64,000 nt of DNA from Variovorax sp. PBL-E5 (GCF_901827185.1 NZ_LR594671.1:372001-436000); one strand, 5' to 3'; numbered from the stretch's first letter, positions 50,527 to 60,881 are shown. The notes: generated by a model from the sequence alone, not told the origin. Made by a program: numbers and translations.

Positions 50527-52134
50527 ATGTCCATGCTGAACCAGCCCCTGACGCGCCGCGCGTCGCTCGTCCTGTCCGGCCTCGCCCTGGCCTCGCCCGC
50601 GACGGTCTTCTCTGCCAGCGCGCAGGAGATCAAGAAGGGCGGCACCCTGGTCGTCGCGACCATCGACTCGCCGCGCCATCTCAATGGCGCCGTGCAGTCC
50701 GGCTGGGCCACCGGCATGCCCTCCACGCAGCTGTTCGCGAGCCCGCTGCGCTACGACGACCAGTGGAAGCCGCAGCCCTACCTGGCCGAGAAGTGGTCGC
50801 TGGCGCCGGACGGCCTCTCGCTCACGTTGAACCTGCGCAAGAACGCCGTGTTCCACGACGGCCAGCCGCTCACTTCGGCCGACGTTGCGTTCTCGATCAT
50901 GGCGATCAAGGCCAATCATCCGTTCAGCACCATGCTGGCGCCGGTCGAGAAGGTGGACACGCCGGATGCGCACACGGCGATCATCCGGCTGCGCACGCCC
51001 CATCCCGCGCTTCTGCTGGCGATGTCGCCCGGGCTTTGCCCGATCCTGCCCAAGCACATCTACGGCGACGGCCAGGATCTGAAGACCCACCCGCGCAACA
51101 GCAAGGACGTGGTCGGTTCGGGTCCCTTCAAGCTGGTCGAATGGAAGCAGAACGAGCGCATCGTGCTCGAGCGCTTCGACAAGTTCTTCCTCGAGGGCAA
51201 GCCCTACCTGGACAAGGTCATCTTCGCGATGTCGTCGGATGCGACCACCGCCACGCTCGGCGTCGAACGCGACGATGCGCAGATGATGCCCTTCTCCTCC
51301 AAGCCGGCGAACCTGAACCGCCTCGCCGGCAACAAGAAGGTGGCCGTGCTGTCCAAGGGCTACGAGGGTTTCGGCGGCGTCACCTGGCTCGCCTTCAACC
51401 TGACGCGCAAGCCCTATTCGGACATCGCGGTGCGCAAGGCGATCGCCCACGCCCTCGACCGCAACTTCATCGCCAAGGCGCTGCAGGGCGGCTATGCCGA
51501 ACCGCTCGAAGGCCCGCTCCATCCCTCGAGTCCGTTTGCGACCAAGGACCTGGTGCACTACCCGCTCGACCTCAAGAAGGCCGCGCAGATCCTCGACGCC
51601 GCCGGCTACAAGCCCGGCGCCGACGGCGAGCGATTCAAGATGGTGATGGACTACTTCCCGGGCGCCGACGAGTGGTCCAGGAACGGCGCGGAATACGCGC
51701 GCAGCCAGCTCAAGAAGATCGGCATCACGGTCGAGATCCGGCCGGAGCCGGACTTCCCGACCTGGGCCAAGCGCATGGGAGAGCACGACTTCGACGTCTC
51801 GCTCGACGGCGTCTTCAACTGGGGCGATCCGGTGATCGGCGTGCACCGCACCTACCTCTCGACCAACATCAAGCCGATCGTCTGGTCCAACACGCAGTCG
51901 TACAAGAACCCGAAGGTCGACCAGCTGCTCGAGCAGGCCGGCAAGGAAGTCGACCTGGCCAAACGCAAGGCCGAGTACGCGGAGTTCCAGAAGATCGTGA
52001 CGGACGAACTGCCGCAGGCTTTCCTGACGACGCAGGGTTACCGCACGGTGGTCAGCAGCCGCATGGTGAATCCGCCGACCTCGATCTGGGGCGCCTTGTC
52101 GCCCTACGACGAGATCTACTTCAAGCCCGCATGA
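50527..52134 (+). CDS. ABC transporter family-5 (oligopeptide-type) solute-binding protein
   Basis: A 535-residue exported receptor with signal peptide (TRRASLVLSGLALASPATVFSASAQ; cleavage about residue 33). The mature protein starts KKGGTLVVATIDSPRHLN and has the SBP_bac_5 landmarks YLAEKWSLAPDGLSLTLNLR, GSGPFKLVEWKQNERIVLERF, and WLAFNLTRKPYSDIAVRKAIAHALDR. Members bind peptides, nickel or glycosides. No matching dpp/opp permease or ATPase lies in the window, so it must use a transporter encoded elsewhere. Confidence 0.92.
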   Translation: MSMLNQPLTRRASLVLSGLALASPATVFSASAQEIKKGGTLVVATIDSPRHLNGAVQSGWATGMPSTQLFASPLRYDDQWKPQPYLAEKWSLAPDGLSLTLNLRKNAVFHDGQPLTSADVAFSIMAIKANHPFSTMLAPVEKVDTPDAHTAIIRLRTPHPALLLAMSPGLCPILPKHIYGDGQDLKTHPRNSKDVVGSGPFKLVEWKQNERIVLERFDKFFLEGKPYLDKVIFAMSSDATTATLGVERDDAQMMPFSSKPANLNRLAGNKKVAVLSKGYEGFGGVTWLAFNLTRKPYSDIAVRKAIAHALDRNFIAKALQGGYAEPLEGPLHPSSPFATKDLVHYPLDLKKAAQILDAAGYKPGADGERFKMVMDYFPGADEWSRNGAEYARSQLKKIGITVEIRPEPDFPTWAKRMGEHDFDVSLDGVFNWGDPVIGVHRTYLSTNIKPIVWSNTQSYKNPKVDQLLEQAGKEVDLAKRKAEYAEFQKIVTDELPQAFLTTQGYRTVVSSRMVNPPTSIWGALSPYDEIYFKPA

Positions 52135-52156
52135 CCCTCCGTCCGGTGACAGCGAC

Positions 52157-53074
52157 ATGACGGCCAGACCCCCGCAGGATGCCGGCGCGGCGAACACCGA
52201 CGACGACGGTCGCGCCGCAGCCGCGGCGGCCCGCGCGTTCGAGGCGCGCCACGAGACCCTCGACGATTTCCACTATCCCGACGGAATCCGGATCGCCGTC
52301 AACTTCACGGCCGACTTCGATGCGATGCTCTTTCGCCGCGCACTGAACGAGCCGCCGATGCAGAAGGCCAAGGGCGAATTCGGCGGCCGCGTGGGCATCT
52401 GGCGCCTGATCGAACTCTTCGATGCACATGGCGTGAAGGCGACCTTCTTCACGCCCGGCCGGATCTGCGAGCTCTATCCGCAGTCGCTGCGCGCCGCCGC
52501 CGCGAGCGGGCATGAACTGGCCGACCACATGTGGGAGCACCTGACACCGGAGAGCGACGAACTGCAGCGCGACCACATCGAAAGGACCGCGGCGGCGCTG
52601 GCCGAGATCTGCGGCGAGCGGCCGGTCGGCACGCGCAGCTACTACCGGCAGGCGCATCTCAAGGACGCCGGCCATCTCTACAACAGCGAAGGCACGTCGA
52701 GCCGCCTGCCCTACTACGCGGCCGATGAAAAGCGGGAGAACTGCCTCCTGATCCTGCCCTTCCACTACGCGATCGACGATGCGCAGTTCTACAACTTCGG
52801 CTGGCTCAAGAGCGAACCGCAGGCGCAGCGCCTGACGGATCCCGAGCGGATCATGGACATGTGGTGGAGCGCCTTCGAACAGCAGTACGCGCTGGGCAAC
52901 GGCTACCTGAACATCTGCCTGCATCCCTTCGTCTCGGGCCGCGCGCTGCGCACGCGCCTGCTGGGGCAGCTGATCGAGCGCATGAAGGAAAAGCCGGGCG
53001 TCTGGTTCCCGACCTGCGCGCAACTGGCGCGCTACGTGCTCGCCGAGTTCCCGCCCAAGTCCCTGAAATTCTAG
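52157..53074 (+). CDS. Polysaccharide-deacetylase-fold hydrolase (catalytic type)
   Basis: A 305-residue NodB-fold protein. The N-terminal catalytic stretch VNFTADFDAM holds the metal aspartate(s), motif 2 is HEL-ADHMWEHLT with the HxxxH metal ligands, and LPYYAADEK and NICLHPFVSG occupy the later motif positions. This resembles the PuuE/allantoinase-like group of cyclic-amide and small-amide hydrolases rather than chitin deacetylases. No signal peptide is seen. It probably opens an amide bond of the compound bound by the upstream receptor. Start ATG 52157; it follows the receptor gene by 22 bases. Confidence 0.85.
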   Translation: MTARPPQDAGAANTDDDGRAAAAAARAFEARHETLDDFHYPDGIRIAVNFTADFDAMLFRRALNEPPMQKAKGEFGGRVGIWRLIELFDAHGVKATFFTPGRICELYPQSLRAAAASGHELADHMWEHLTPESDELQRDHIERTAAALAEICGERPVGTRSYYRQAHLKDAGHLYNSEGTSSRLPYYAADEKRENCLLILPFHYAIDDAQFYNFGWLKSEPQAQRLTDPERIMDMWWSAFEQQYALGNGYLNICLHPFVSGRALRTRLLGQLIERMKEKPGVWFPTCAQLARYVLAEFPPKSLKF

Positions 53075-53093
53075 GTCGAAGGACAACGACACC

Positions 53094-54032
53094 ATGCCGT
53101 GGAAAGAGGGCTACACCATCACCGACGAGCGAACGCTGGCCGATGCGTCGATCCGCTGGCCGGGCGGCGCGCGATGCTGCGTGAAGATCGTGGTCAACCT
53201 CAGCCTCGCGAAAGGCCCGGCCGGCGTGCGTCCCGCGGACTTCGGCACCGACGACGCGTACTTCACGATGGGCGAGGGCCTTGATGCGCTGCTCGGCTGC
53301 CTCGCGCGCCACGACTTCAAGGCGACCTTCGCCGTTCCCGCGCGGGTCGCGCAAGCCTGGCCCGCGCGGATCCGCGAGATCCTCGCCGCCGGCCACGAGA
53401 TCGCCGCGCAAGGGCTCGCGCACGAGGATGTGAGCGGCCTCGACCGCGCCGACGAGCACGAGCGGCTGCGCCGCACCACCGCGCTGCTGGCCGAGGTGAC
53501 GGGCCAGCGTCCGGCAGGATGGTTCGCGCTGCCGAGGCCGGGCGATGCGTTCGCCGTCGGTACCATCAGCGAGTCCACCATGGATCTGCTGATCGACGAA
53601 GGCTATTCGTACATGGGCAACAGCCTGGCGGACGACATTCCGCATCACTGGGTGGTGGATTTCGCGCGCCGCAAGAGCATCCTGGCGCTGCCCTACTACT
53701 ACCATTTCGACGACCAGTTCTTCATGCTGTATCCGAGCCAGGGCTCGGGCCTGGAGAACCCGGATTTCCTGGACCGCAACCGGCGCCACGAATTCGCCGC
53801 GCAGCACGAGCGCGGCCGCTTCTTCGAGATGACCCTTCATCCGAAGAGCTCGGGCTGGCTTCATCGCCTGCACGCGCTGGAACAGTTTCTGCGCCACATG
53901 CGCCGCGCCGGCGACATCTGGAATCCCACCAGCCAGGCCTGTGCCGACTACTGGCTCGGCGCCTATCCCGCGAGCGCCACGCTGCAGCTCGAGAACAGCA
54001 TCTGGCAGGACCATGCCGGCAGCCTGAGTTGA
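53094..54032 (+). CDS. Polysaccharide-deacetylase-fold protein with degenerate metal site
   Basis: A 312-residue paralogue of the preceding protein (shared GATF/ATFF-type strand FKATFAVPARVA, HEIAAQGLAHEDVS, YYYHFDDQFFM, TLHPKSSGWLHRL). At motif 1 it has VNLSLAKG where the partner has VNFTADFD, and at motif 2 the first histidine of HxxxH is Gln (AAQGLAHE). Both aspartates and one histidine are therefore lost, so it may be inactive or act as a non-catalytic partner. It starts 19 bases after the active-type gene and ends immediately before the SDR gene. Confidence 0.82.
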   Translation: MPWKEGYTITDERTLADASIRWPGGARCCVKIVVNLSLAKGPAGVRPADFGTDDAYFTMGEGLDALLGCLARHDFKATFAVPARVAQAWPARIREILAAGHEIAAQGLAHEDVSGLDRADEHERLRRTTALLAEVTGQRPAGWFALPRPGDAFAVGTISESTMDLLIDEGYSYMGNSLADDIPHHWVVDFARRKSILALPYYYHFDDQFFMLYPSQGSGLENPDFLDRNRRHEFAAQHERGRFFEMTLHPKSSGWLHRLHALEQFLRHMRRAGDIWNPTSQACADYWLGAYPASATLQLENSIWQDHAGSLS

Positions 54033-54033
54033 G

Positions 54034-54804
54034 ATGACCCAGCAGAAAAGATTCGAAGGCATGTCCGTGGTCGTGACCGGCGCGGGCTCCGGCCTCGGCC
54101 GTGATGCAGCCATCCGCCTCGCGCAGGAAGGTGCGAAGCAGCTGATCCTCATGGACCTGAGTGCGCACGGCCTGCACGAGACGGCCGAGTGCATCGGCCC
54201 GGCGGCATGCACCATCGTCTGCGACACGTCCTCGCCCGAACAGACGGCCGATGCCTGGGGCCGCCGCGAGGTTCCGGCCGAGCTGGACGTGCTGATGACG
54301 GCCGCCGGCACCATCGGCGACGGCAGCTCGATCGAACACTGCAGCGTGGCCGAGTGGGACCGCATCTTCGACGTGAATGTGCGCGGCACCTTCCTCGCCA
54401 TCCAGCACGCGCTGCCGCGGCTGCGGCGCAAGAAGGGCTGCATCGTGACCTTCGGTTCCACCGCCGGTCTCGCCGGCAGCACGGCACTCGGGCCCTATTC
54501 CGCCTCCAAGGGCGCGGTCGTCATGCTGACGCGCAGCGTCGCGGTGGTGCACGCGGCCGAGGGCATTCGCGCCAACTGCGTGTGCCCGGGCTCGATCGAG
54601 ACGCCGATGCTCGATGCCGTCTTCGATGCGAGCGGCGACCCGCAGGCGCGCCAGGCCCGCGAGAGCCTGTACCTGCAACGCATCCCCTTCGGCCGCTTCG
54701 GCCGCGCGGCCGAGATCACCGAGGCCGCGCTGTTCCTCGCCAGCCCCGGCGCTTCGTACCTCACGGGCGTGGCGCTGCCGGTGGACGGGGGCCGCCTCGC
54801 ATGA
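54034..54804 (+). CDS. Short-chain dehydrogenase/reductase 1
   Basis: A 256-residue classical SDR: VVVTGAGSGLGRDAA cofactor loop, catalytic Ser in IVTFGSTAG, YSASK catalytic Tyr/Lys and CVCPGSIETPM. Start ATG 54034 is one base after the deacetylase-like gene's stop. It probably oxidises an alcohol made by the neighbouring hydrolases. Its stop overlaps the next SDR gene as ATGA. Confidence 0.92.
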   Translation: MTQQKRFEGMSVVVTGAGSGLGRDAAIRLAQEGAKQLILMDLSAHGLHETAECIGPAACTIVCDTSSPEQTADAWGRREVPAELDVLMTAAGTIGDGSSIEHCSVAEWDRIFDVNVRGTFLAIQHALPRLRRKKGCIVTFGSTAGLAGSTALGPYSASKGAVVMLTRSVAVVHAAEGIRANCVCPGSIETPMLDAVFDASGDPQARQARESLYLQRIPFGRFGRAAEITEAALFLASPGASYLTGVALPVDGGRLA

Positions 54805-55529
54805 GACTGCAGGGACGGACCGCCGTCGTCACCGGTGCGAACCGTGGCATCGGCCGTGCCACCGTCGAGCGCTTCCTGGCCGAGGGTGCACGCGTGCTGG
54901 CGGTCGATCTGGACGTGCACGAGATCGGCCACCTTCCGGTCCACCGGCTCGCGGTCGACCTCGCGTCGGACGACGGTCCCTCGCGGGTCGCGGCCGAGGC
55001 GCGCGCGCTGGGGCCCGTGCATTGCCTGGTCAACAACGCCGGCATCGGCGCGGCCCGCTCGCTCGCGGACAGCGACGACGCGCTCATCGACCGCGTGCTC
55101 GGGACCAATCTGCGCGCGGTGCTGCGGCTCACGCGCGACATGCTGCCCCTGCTCGATCCGGATGCGAGCATCGTCAACGTCGGCTCGGCTTTCGGTGAAA
55201 CGGGCTATCCGACCTCGACCGCCTACGCGGTCACGAAGGCCGGCATTTCGCAGCTGACGCGCCAGCTGGTGGCCGACCTGTCGCCCCGCGGCGTGCGCAT
55301 CAACGCGGTGGCGCCCGGCGTGATCCGCACCGCCATGACGGCCGCGCGCATCGACGGCGACGAGGCCTACCGCAAGGCCATGGTCGGCGGCACGCCGCTC
55401 GCGCGCATCGGCACGCCCGAGCAGGTCGCGGCAGTCATCGTCTTTCTTTGCACCGACGAGGCGGCCTTCGTGAATGGCCAGATCATTGCCGTCGACGGCG
55501 GCTGGCTGGCTGCTCGCACGCACGCCTGA
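54801..55529 (+). CDS. Short-chain dehydrogenase/reductase 2
   Basis: A 242-residue classical SDR (VVTGANRGIGRATVE, NNAGIGAARS, Ser in SIVNVGSAFG, YAVTK, AVAPGVIRTAM). The Asp in LAVDLD after the second strand suggests NAD rather than NADP. It overlaps the first SDR gene by 4 bases and is the last gene of the cluster. The longer frame from 54189 is that gene read out of frame. The 152-base gap after it has a GC-rich inverted repeat near 55535-55560 but no T-run. Confidence 0.92.
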   Translation: MRLQGRTAVVTGANRGIGRATVERFLAEGARVLAVDLDVHEIGHLPVHRLAVDLASDDGPSRVAAEARALGPVHCLVNNAGIGAARSLADSDDALIDRVLGTNLRAVLRLTRDMLPLLDPDASIVNVGSAFGETGYPTSTAYAVTKAGISQLTRQLVADLSPRGVRINAVAPGVIRTAMTAARIDGDEAYRKAMVGGTPLARIGTPEQVAAVIVFLCTDEAAFVNGQIIAVDGGWLAARTHA

Positions 55530-55681
55530 GCCGGCAGGCCAGCCGGCCTTGTGCGCCGGCCGGTCACGGTGATGCGCGGCCGCCGGTTCGCCATGGCCGG
55601 GTTCCCAAAATAGAATGAAAACAAGGCATGGCCCTTGGGGAATCCGTTCTTCCGGGGCCGCCGCGCGCAAGGAGACCTGCC

Positions 55682-56578
55682 ATGACACGCATGACCCGGC
55701 GACGTTTTTCCGAGCTGGCCGCCGCGGCTCTGCTGCCAGCTCCGGCGCTCGCGCAGGACAGGTCAGTCCCGCTCCTCCGGCGCGCGATCCCGCGCAGCGG
55801 CGAACTGCTGCCCGCGGTCGGCCTCGGCACCGCCCAGGTGTTCGACCGCGACGATCCGCGCACCCGCGATGCCGCGACGCAGGTCGTGCGGACCTTGCTC
55901 GATGCGGGCGGAAGCCTCATCGATACCTCGTCGGTCTATGGCGATGCCGAACAGGTGCTCGGCCAGGTGATGGCGGCCGGCGGCTGGCGCGACAAGGTCT
56001 TCGTCGCGACCAAGCTGGAGGCGCCGGACGCGGCCGAACTGGAACGCTCGCAGACGCGGCTCGCGACGCGACGCATCGACCTGCTCCAGCTCCACAACGT
56101 GCGCGACCCGCGCCAGTCGCTGTCGCAGTTCAAGGCCTGGAAGGCGCAGGGCGTCTGCCGCTACATCGGCATCACGTCCACCTCGCACCGCGACTTCGCG
56201 GCGATCGAGGCGGTGCTCCAGCGCGAGAAGCCCGACTTCGTGCAGATCGATTATTCGCTCGACGACCGCGAGGCCGAGGTGCGCATCCTGCCGGCGGCCG
56301 CGGACGTGCATGCGGGCGTGCTGACGGCGTTGCCCTTCGGCCGCGGCCGCCTTTTCCGCGCGGTGCGCGGCAGGCCGGTACCCGATTGGGCCGCGGACTT
56401 CGCGGGCAGCTGGTCGCAGTTCTTCCTGAAGTTCCTGCTGGGCGATGCGCGCGTCACGACGGTGATTCCCGGCACCTCCGATCCGGCGCACATGGCGGAC
56501 AACCTCGGTGCCATGCGCGGCCGGTTGCCGGATGCCGAAGAGCGCAAGAAGATGGCTGCCTTTGTCCAGAGCCTGTAG
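55682..56578 (+). CDS. Aldo/keto reductase with Tat signal peptide
   Basis: A 298-residue protein. The N-terminus MTRMTRRRFSELAAAALLPAPALAQD is a twin-arginine signal (RRRFS), so the protein is probably exported folded to the periplasm. The body is an aldo/keto-reductase barrel with the catalytic tetrad Asp and Tyr (IDTSSVYGDAE), Lys (VATKLEAPD) and His (LLQLHNVRD), and the cofactor-binding end TVIPGTSDPAHMADN. AAGGAGA precedes the ATG at 55682; the frame from 55628 would mask the signal. Export is unusual for an NADPH enzyme. The stop is followed by a perfect 10-bp hairpin (56578-56599). Confidence 0.85.
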   Translation: MTRMTRRRFSELAAAALLPAPALAQDRSVPLLRRAIPRSGELLPAVGLGTAQVFDRDDPRTRDAATQVVRTLLDAGGSLIDTSSVYGDAEQVLGQVMAAGGWRDKVFVATKLEAPDAAELERSQTRLATRRIDLLQLHNVRDPRQSLSQFKAWKAQGVCRYIGITSTSHRDFAAIEAVLQREKPDFVQIDYSLDDREAEVRILPAAADVHAGVLTALPFGRGRLFRAVRGRPVPDWAADFAGSWSQFFLKFLLGDARVTTVIPGTSDPAHMADNLGAMRGRLPDAEERKKMAAFVQSL

Positions 56579-56626
56579 CGCCCGCGCAAGCGCGGGCGCG
56601 CACGGCTGCGTCGCGCCGAATCCATC

Positions 56627-57736
<1,110 letters not shown>

Positions 57737-57758
57737 GAATGAGGATGGATGAGGACGA

Positions 57759-58601
57759 TCAGCCCTTGAGCCCCGTATGGGCCAGGCCTTCGACGAACTG
57801 CCGCTGCGCCAGCACGAAGACGATCAGCACCGGCAGCGCGGTGAGCGTGGCGGCGGCGAGCTGGATGTTCCACATCGGGCCGCCGTAGGCATCGGTGTAC
57901 TGCGTGAGCGCCTGCGGCAGCGTGAACTTGGTCGGCGTCGACAGGAACACGATCGGCTCCAGGTACATGTTCCAGCTCTGCAGGAAAGTGAAGATGCCCA
58001 CCGACGCCAGCGCCGGCCGCGCGAGCGGCAGCGCGATGGTGCGAAAGATCTCGAAGCGCCCGAGGCCGTCGACGCGCGCGGCCTCTTCCAGTTCCTGCGG
58101 CAGCGCGATGAAGAACTGGCGCATGATGAAAGTGGCGAACACGCTGGGCGCACCGAAGACCGGTATCAGCACCAGCGGCCAGTGCGTGTTGACCCAGCCG
58201 AGCTTCAGGAACATCTGGAACAGCGGCACGATGGTCACTTCGGCGGGGATCAGCAGCCCCGTCAGCACGACGATGAACAAGAGGTCGGCGCCGGGAAAGC
58301 GGATGCGCGCGAAGGCATAGCCCGCCATCGACGACACGGCGAGCGTGCAGGCCGTGACCACCGCTGCGATCCAGGCCGAGTTCCAGTATTGCTGCGCGAA
58401 GGGCTGGATCGTGAACACCTGCCTGTAGCTGCTCCAGTCCGGGTGCGTTGGGAACAGCGGCGGCGGAAACACGAAGATGTCGCTGATCGGCTTGAGCGAC
58501 GAAGTCACCATCCACCAGGTGGGAAACACGAAGGGGATGAGCAGCACGCACATTGCGCCGTAGAGCGCGACCTTCGTCCGCACGGAGATCTCACTGTTCA
58601 T
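57759..58601 (-). CDS. Sugar ABC transporter permease (MalG type)
   Basis: A 280-residue inner-membrane protein with six spans and the CUT1 EAA loop [27 protein letters not shown]. Start ATG 58601; it overlaps the MalF-type gene's stop by 11 bases, implying coupled translation and a heterodimeric channel. Confidence 0.94.
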   Translation of the reverse strand: MNSEISVRTKVALYGAMCVLLIPFVFPTWWMVTSSLKPISDIFVFPPPLFPTHPDWSSYRQVFTIQPFAQQYWNSAWIAAVVTACTLAVSSMAGYAFARIRFPGADLLFIVVLTGLLIPAEVTIVPLFQMFLKLGWVNTHWPLVLIPVFGAPSVFATFIMRQFFIALPQELEEAARVDGLGRFEIFRTIALPLARPALASVGIFTFLQSWNMYLEPIVFLSTPTKFTLPQALTQYTDAYGGPMWNIQLAAATLTALPVLIVFVLAQRQFVEGLAHTGLKG

Positions 58602-59529
58602 GGAAGACGAAACGCCTGCGCATCTGCCATTGGGCCAGCGTCAGCAGCGCCACGATCGCGAACAGCACGATCGCCAGCGTGGAGCCGTAGCCGAAGCGGT
58701 GGAACTGGAAAGTCTGCTGGTACAGGTAGTACACCAATACCGTGGTCGACACGCCCGGGCCGCCCTGCGTCAGCACCGCGATCTGCGCGAACACCTGCAG
58801 CGAGCCGACGATGGTGATGATCGATGTGAGCAGGATGGTCGGGCTGATCAGCGGCAGCGTGATGCGGCGGAACTGCTTGAAGACCGGCGCGCCGTCGATG
58901 CGCGCCGCCTCGTACAGCTCGCGCGGCACGCCCTGCAGCGCGGCCAGGAACAGCACCATGTTGAGCCCCACGTTCTTGAACACCTGCACCACGATCACCG
59001 ACAGCATGGCGGTGGTGGGCGTGCGCAGCCAGTTCGGCCCCTCGATGCCGAGCAGCGCGAGCAGGCCGTTGATGCCACCGTTGTTCTGCAGCAGGAAGCC
59101 CCAGACGATGGTCCAGGCCACCAGCGACACCACCACCGGCGAAAAGAACAGCGTGCGGAACACCGCGATGCCGGCGAGCTTCTGGTTCAGCAGCACGGCC
59201 AGCAGCAGGGCCAGGCTCATGTTCAGGACCACGAGGCCGGCCGAGAAGAGCGCCGAGGCCAGCAGCACGCGCGGCAACGAAGGGTCGCCGAGCAGCTGCG
59301 CGTAGTTGCGGCCGCCGGTGTAGGTGAAGGTGTTGGCCAGCACGTTCCACTCGTGCAGCGAATACCAGAACACGAGGACCAGGGGCGCCAGCACGAACAC
59401 GAGCGTGCCCGCCAGCTGCGGCGCCGCGAACAGCAAGCCCGCCAGGCCATCGCGCCGCGCCATGGTCCAGAAGGGCCGGGGCTTGACGGGCGCCCGCCCG
59501 GTCGCGGATTCGTCCTGTGTACGGATCAC
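58591..59529 (-). CDS. Sugar ABC transporter permease (MalF type)
   Basis: A protein of about 312 residues with six membrane spans after a charged N-terminal extension and the EAA loop YEAARIDGAPVFKQFRRITL. The start written is a GTG at 59529 (MIRTQDESATG); ATG 59463 (MARRDGLAG) is the alternative, since neither has a strong ribosome-binding site. It is the partner of the MalG-type permease encoded next. Confidence 0.92.
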   Translation of the reverse strand: MIRTQDESATGRAPVKPRPFWTMARRDGLAGLLFAAPQLAGTLVFVLAPLVLVFWYSLHEWNVLANTFTYTGGRNYAQLLGDPSLPRVLLASALFSAGLVVLNMSLALLLAVLLNQKLAGIAVFRTLFFSPVVVSLVAWTIVWGFLLQNNGGINGLLALLGIEGPNWLRTPTTAMLSVIVVQVFKNVGLNMVLFLAALQGVPRELYEAARIDGAPVFKQFRRITLPLISPTILLTSIITIVGSLQVFAQIAVLTQGGPGVSTTVLVYYLYQQTFQFHRFGYGSTLAIVLFAIVALLTLAQWQMRRRFVFHEQ

Positions 59530-59568
59530 GGCAGTGGCTCGGCGAGTCTCGGTGCTTCAGGCGCTGCG

Positions 59569-60840
59569 CTATGGCGCAAGCAGCGGTCCGAGCTGATCGC
59601 AGATCGCACGTGTCGCCGCTGGGATGTCGGCCTGCGGTTGCCACACGGCATCGAGCCCTGCGCGCACGACCTGCTGCAGGCGTGCGAAATCCGTGTGCGC
59701 CGGCATCACCTTGCCGGTCGCGATGCCCGAGACCACGACCTTGTCGAGCTGCGCGGGCGACAGCAGCGCATTGGTCTTCGCCAGCACGTCGGCGTTGAGC
59801 AGCGACTTGCGTGCCGAAGGAAAGAACTGCGCCAGCCTGGCCGAGTTCTCGGGGTTGGTCATGTAGGCCACGAACGCCGCCGCGCTCGCCGAATTCTTGC
59901 CGGCCTTCAGCACGCCGATGCCGGCCTGGCCGACGATCGCGTAGTCGCCCGCGGGGCCCTTGGGCAACGGCACGAGATCCCAGTCGAAGCGCTTGTCCTT
60001 GGGCAGCAGCGAGGCGCGGCTGATCTGCGTGATGGTCATGGCGGCATCGCCGGCGAAGAAGTCGAGGTTCTGGCCCGGCCCGGGCATCGCCTTCTTCGCG
60101 TAGATCGCGTCGTGGATGAAGCCCAGCGCATCGACCATGGGCTTGTCGGCGAAGCCGCAGCGCTTGCCGTCGGCGCTCCACGGCATGGCGCCCCAGCCGT
60201 TCCAGACCGAGGACAGGTACTGCCAGGCCTGGTAGTTGAAGTCGCGCACCACCAGACCGCCCTTGCCGCTCTTGGCCACGGCCTCGGCCGTCGCGATCGC
60301 GTTCGGCCAGGTCCACTGGCCGGCGGCGATCAGCTCCGCCGGGGTCTTGGCGCCGGCCTTCTTGATGAGGTCGTTGTTGACGAACACCGCGAAGGGCGAG
60401 GTCGAGAAGGGATAGGCGTAGAGCACGCCGTCCCGCGACCAGCGCTCGGTCGCGGCCGGGCTGATCTCGCCCGCGTTGTAGCCGGGCGTGGCGGCCAGCG
60501 TCTTCGACAGCGGCACCAGCGCGCCCGAGTTGACGAAGTCGTAGGCGGCGGTCTCGAAGATCCAGGCCATGTCGGGCGCATTGCCGCCGGCGATCTGCGT
60601 GGTCAGCGCCGTGGTGTAGGTCTCGAAGGGCAATGGCTCGAAGCTGACCGTGACGTCGGGGTGCTCCTTCCTGAAGCCTTCGGCGATGCCGTTGAAGACC
60701 TTCAGGTGCGCTTCGTTGGCGCTCCAGATGGTCATGCGCAGCTTGATCTGCTCGGCCGACGCGCCGGCCGCGAGGGTCAATGAAAGGACGATCCCGCCGG
60801 CGATCGCGCGGAGCAGGGCGGAGGTCTTGCGGTGGAACAT
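59569..60840 (-). CDS. Sugar ABC transporter substrate-binding protein (family 1)
   Basis: A 423-residue exported receptor: signal peptide (RAIAGGIVLSLTLAAGASAEQ, cleavage about residue 29) and a SBP_bac_1 fold (IKLRMTIWSANEAHLKVFNG; GGNAPDMAWIFETAAYDFV; AYPFSTSPFAVFVNNDLI). CUT1 receptors bind oligosaccharides, glycerol phosphate or polyols; the ligand is not identifiable. CAGGAGA precedes the ATG at 60840; the frame to 61167 is the FAD oxidoreductase gene out of frame. Confidence 0.93.
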   Translation of the reverse strand: MFHRKTSALLRAIAGGIVLSLTLAAGASAEQIKLRMTIWSANEAHLKVFNGIAEGFRKEHPDVTVSFEPLPFETYTTALTTQIAGGNAPDMAWIFETAAYDFVNSGALVPLSKTLAATPGYNAGEISPAATERWSRDGVLYAYPFSTSPFAVFVNNDLIKKAGAKTPAELIAAGQWTWPNAIATAEAVAKSGKGGLVVRDFNYQAWQYLSSVWNGWGAMPWSADGKRCGFADKPMVDALGFIHDAIYAKKAMPGPGQNLDFFAGDAAMTITQISRASLLPKDKRFDWDLVPLPKGPAGDYAIVGQAGIGVLKAGKNSASAAAFVAYMTNPENSARLAQFFPSARKSLLNADVLAKTNALLSPAQLDKVVVSGIATGKVMPAHTDFARLQQVVRAGLDAVWQPQADIPAATRAICDQLGPLLAP

Positions 60841-60881
60841 GGTGAGGGTCTCCTGGTCTTGTCTTCGATGCGGTCGATGCT

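Noticed and set aside
55530..55681. GC-rich inverted repeats after the second SDR gene as a terminator
   Set aside because: No T-run and several alternative pairings; cannot be distinguished from random structure in GC-rich DNA.
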